Shown here: positions 63,174 to 64,000 of the stretch, one piece after another | Layout: each line of letters starts with the position of its first letter | Numbering within the stretch: position 1 is the first letter of the stretch | Origin: Linanthus parryae | Taxonomy: Eukaryota; Streptophyta; Magnoliopsida; Ericales; Polemoniaceae | Length of the DNA: 64,000 nt | Direction of reading: 5' to 3' | Assembly: GCA_023055425.1 (NCBI GenBank) | Contig: JALGPY010000035.1 | Location: 1,045,501 to 1,109,500 of the forward strand | Made by a program: the position numbers and the translations under genes | Notes under the pieces: generated by a model | Databases searched by the model: none | What the model was told of the DNA's origin: nothing | The model's input: the letters and a program-made list of their open reading frames with translations, nothing else

Positions 63174-63960
63174 ATGGAACAAGATCAGCTCGAACACCGG
63201 GTCACTAATCTGTAGGGAGCAGTCACTAGTTTACAATCGTCGGTGAAGAATCTGAAGGCGGAGATGAGATCTCTCAAAGATGCAGTGTCCGATTTGAAGC
63301 ATGCAGTCCAAGGCTCACAGGCTTGAAGGAAAGTCTGTAATAATGGCTTGGCTTGGTGAAGACACAGAGAATGTGCCTGGTGGTTCAATCCGTTCACCAA
63401 GACAATCCTCGATCGCTAGAGCGTGAAGCGACAGTGAAGGCCCATGTGACAGTCCCATCGATATCTCACGCGATGTTTATTTAAGATCACCTCCTGGTGA
63501 ACATTCTCTCATGTCTCCCATTGAACATTCAATCAGTTTGACGAAATGTCGGCAAGATAATTGCAAGCCAAAGGGAGCCATTGGCGGAATATGACGTTGA
63601 GATTGATGAACCAGGGAACACACTACCCCAGTTCAATGTTGTTGGGAGCTTGCATATCCAATGCAGAGGGATCATCGATATCCAATGGAAACAGTTGAAG
63701 ATTCAATCGTCATAAGTGTTGGTAAAAGAGATAAGAATGAGATTGTTCCCTCTCCAGCTACCTCAAATGGATGGCTGAAGATTAGGGCGTTGGGTAACTC
63801 CTGGGTGGAATTTAAATATGGAGTTGAACCAGATGTTTGTTTAATGGGTACTGTGTTAGATGGTTTCCAAGATAAGGATCAGGACAAGGATAAAACGTCG
63901 CTTGCTCAAACCCAAGCAATGACCACGAATCAATCGTTTGGAACTGGAAAATTGTGAGAA
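63174..63960 (+). pseudogene. Degenerate retrotransposon gag start
   Basis: From ATG 63174 the reading is MEQDQLEHRVTNL, then a TAG, then a heptad-like, probably coiled-coil segment (VTSLQSSVKNLKAEMRSLKDAVSDLKHAV) typical of gag N-termini of plant LTR elements. Further stops and frameshifts follow. The open stretch at 63661-63957 is probably later gag sequence, without a motif I can name. The element is cut by the window end. Confidence 0.45.
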
Positions 63961-64000
63961 CCACAGGGTGACATTTTTGGTTGGCATTAGAAGAGGAACA

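Noticed and set aside
63185..63400. Minus-strand ORF opposite the gag coiled coil
   Set aside because: It is a shadow of the heptad-containing plus-strand reading next to the primer site.
1..64000. CRISPR arrays, phage or bacterial defence systems, operons
   Set aside because: No short regularly spaced repeats, no prokaryotic gene families, and clear plant introns and transposons throughout.

Overview
The window is nuclear DNA of a flowering plant, most likely a eudicot. The evidence is nested LTR retrotransposons primed by initiator tRNA-Met (TGGTATCAGAGC sites), Helitron, CACTA, hAT, Stowaway and Harbinger-type elements, a three-exon NAC gene with GT-AG introns, an eukaryotic tRNA-Cys gene and AT-rich spacers. 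No bacterial-style operon is present. I cannot name the species.

Positions 1-35.6 kb are one nest of retrotransposons. A Ty1/copia element ('C', minus strand) runs from truncated RT near 2.35 kb to its primer site at 9.63 kb. It is split by a 909-bp AT-rich insert (4075-4983) and by a solo LTR of a second copia family ('L', 5081-7890, TSD ACTAT). That solo LTR is itself split by an opposite-strand L solo LTR (5248-6637, TSD GTATC). A piece of L gag-pol (9946-12213), its leader and its 5' LTR (13871-33511) follow. Then comes a second copy of the C 5' part (33512-35545). This order is best explained by unequal recombination between a solo-LTR allele and a full-length allele.

The main finding lies inside that L LTR: an 18.5-kb head-to-tail array (14223-32691) of a Ty3/gypsy-like element. 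It has four exact 4468-bp units plus a closing LTR, flanked as a whole by the 5-bp target duplication ATAAA. Each unit is a chimera: LTR-A, PBS, a short gag-like ORF, a diverged LTR-B, a second PBS, truncated gag, then RNase H plus integrase with protease and most of RT deleted. The array therefore behaves as one insertion later amplified, and its integrase keeps its catalytic residues.

Positions 35.6-46 kb hold a CACTA-like non-autonomous element, Stowaway-like fold-backs, the one convincing complete host protein gene (a NAC factor of the VND7 type, minus strand, 37683-40055, with a Harbinger-like MITE in intron 2), and a Helitron pair containing another Harbinger-like MITE. Positions 48-54 kb hold a copia 3' end split by a hAT MITE with a perfect 8-bp TSD, an orphan cysteine-rich exon, a tRNA-derived SINE and a long-TIR (Mutator-like) element carrying GC-rich internal sequence.

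Positions 54.5-58.3 kb are a nearly intact hAT transposon (TSD GATCTAAC) whose transposase is broken by one in-frame stop. Positions 59.6-62.8 kb hold an mTERF-family exon and a tandem duplication carrying tRNA-Cys copies. The right edge (62.9 kb onward) starts another LTR retrotransposon that runs out of the window.

All calls come from reading the sequence. Family names rest on motifs and terminal structures, not on a database search.
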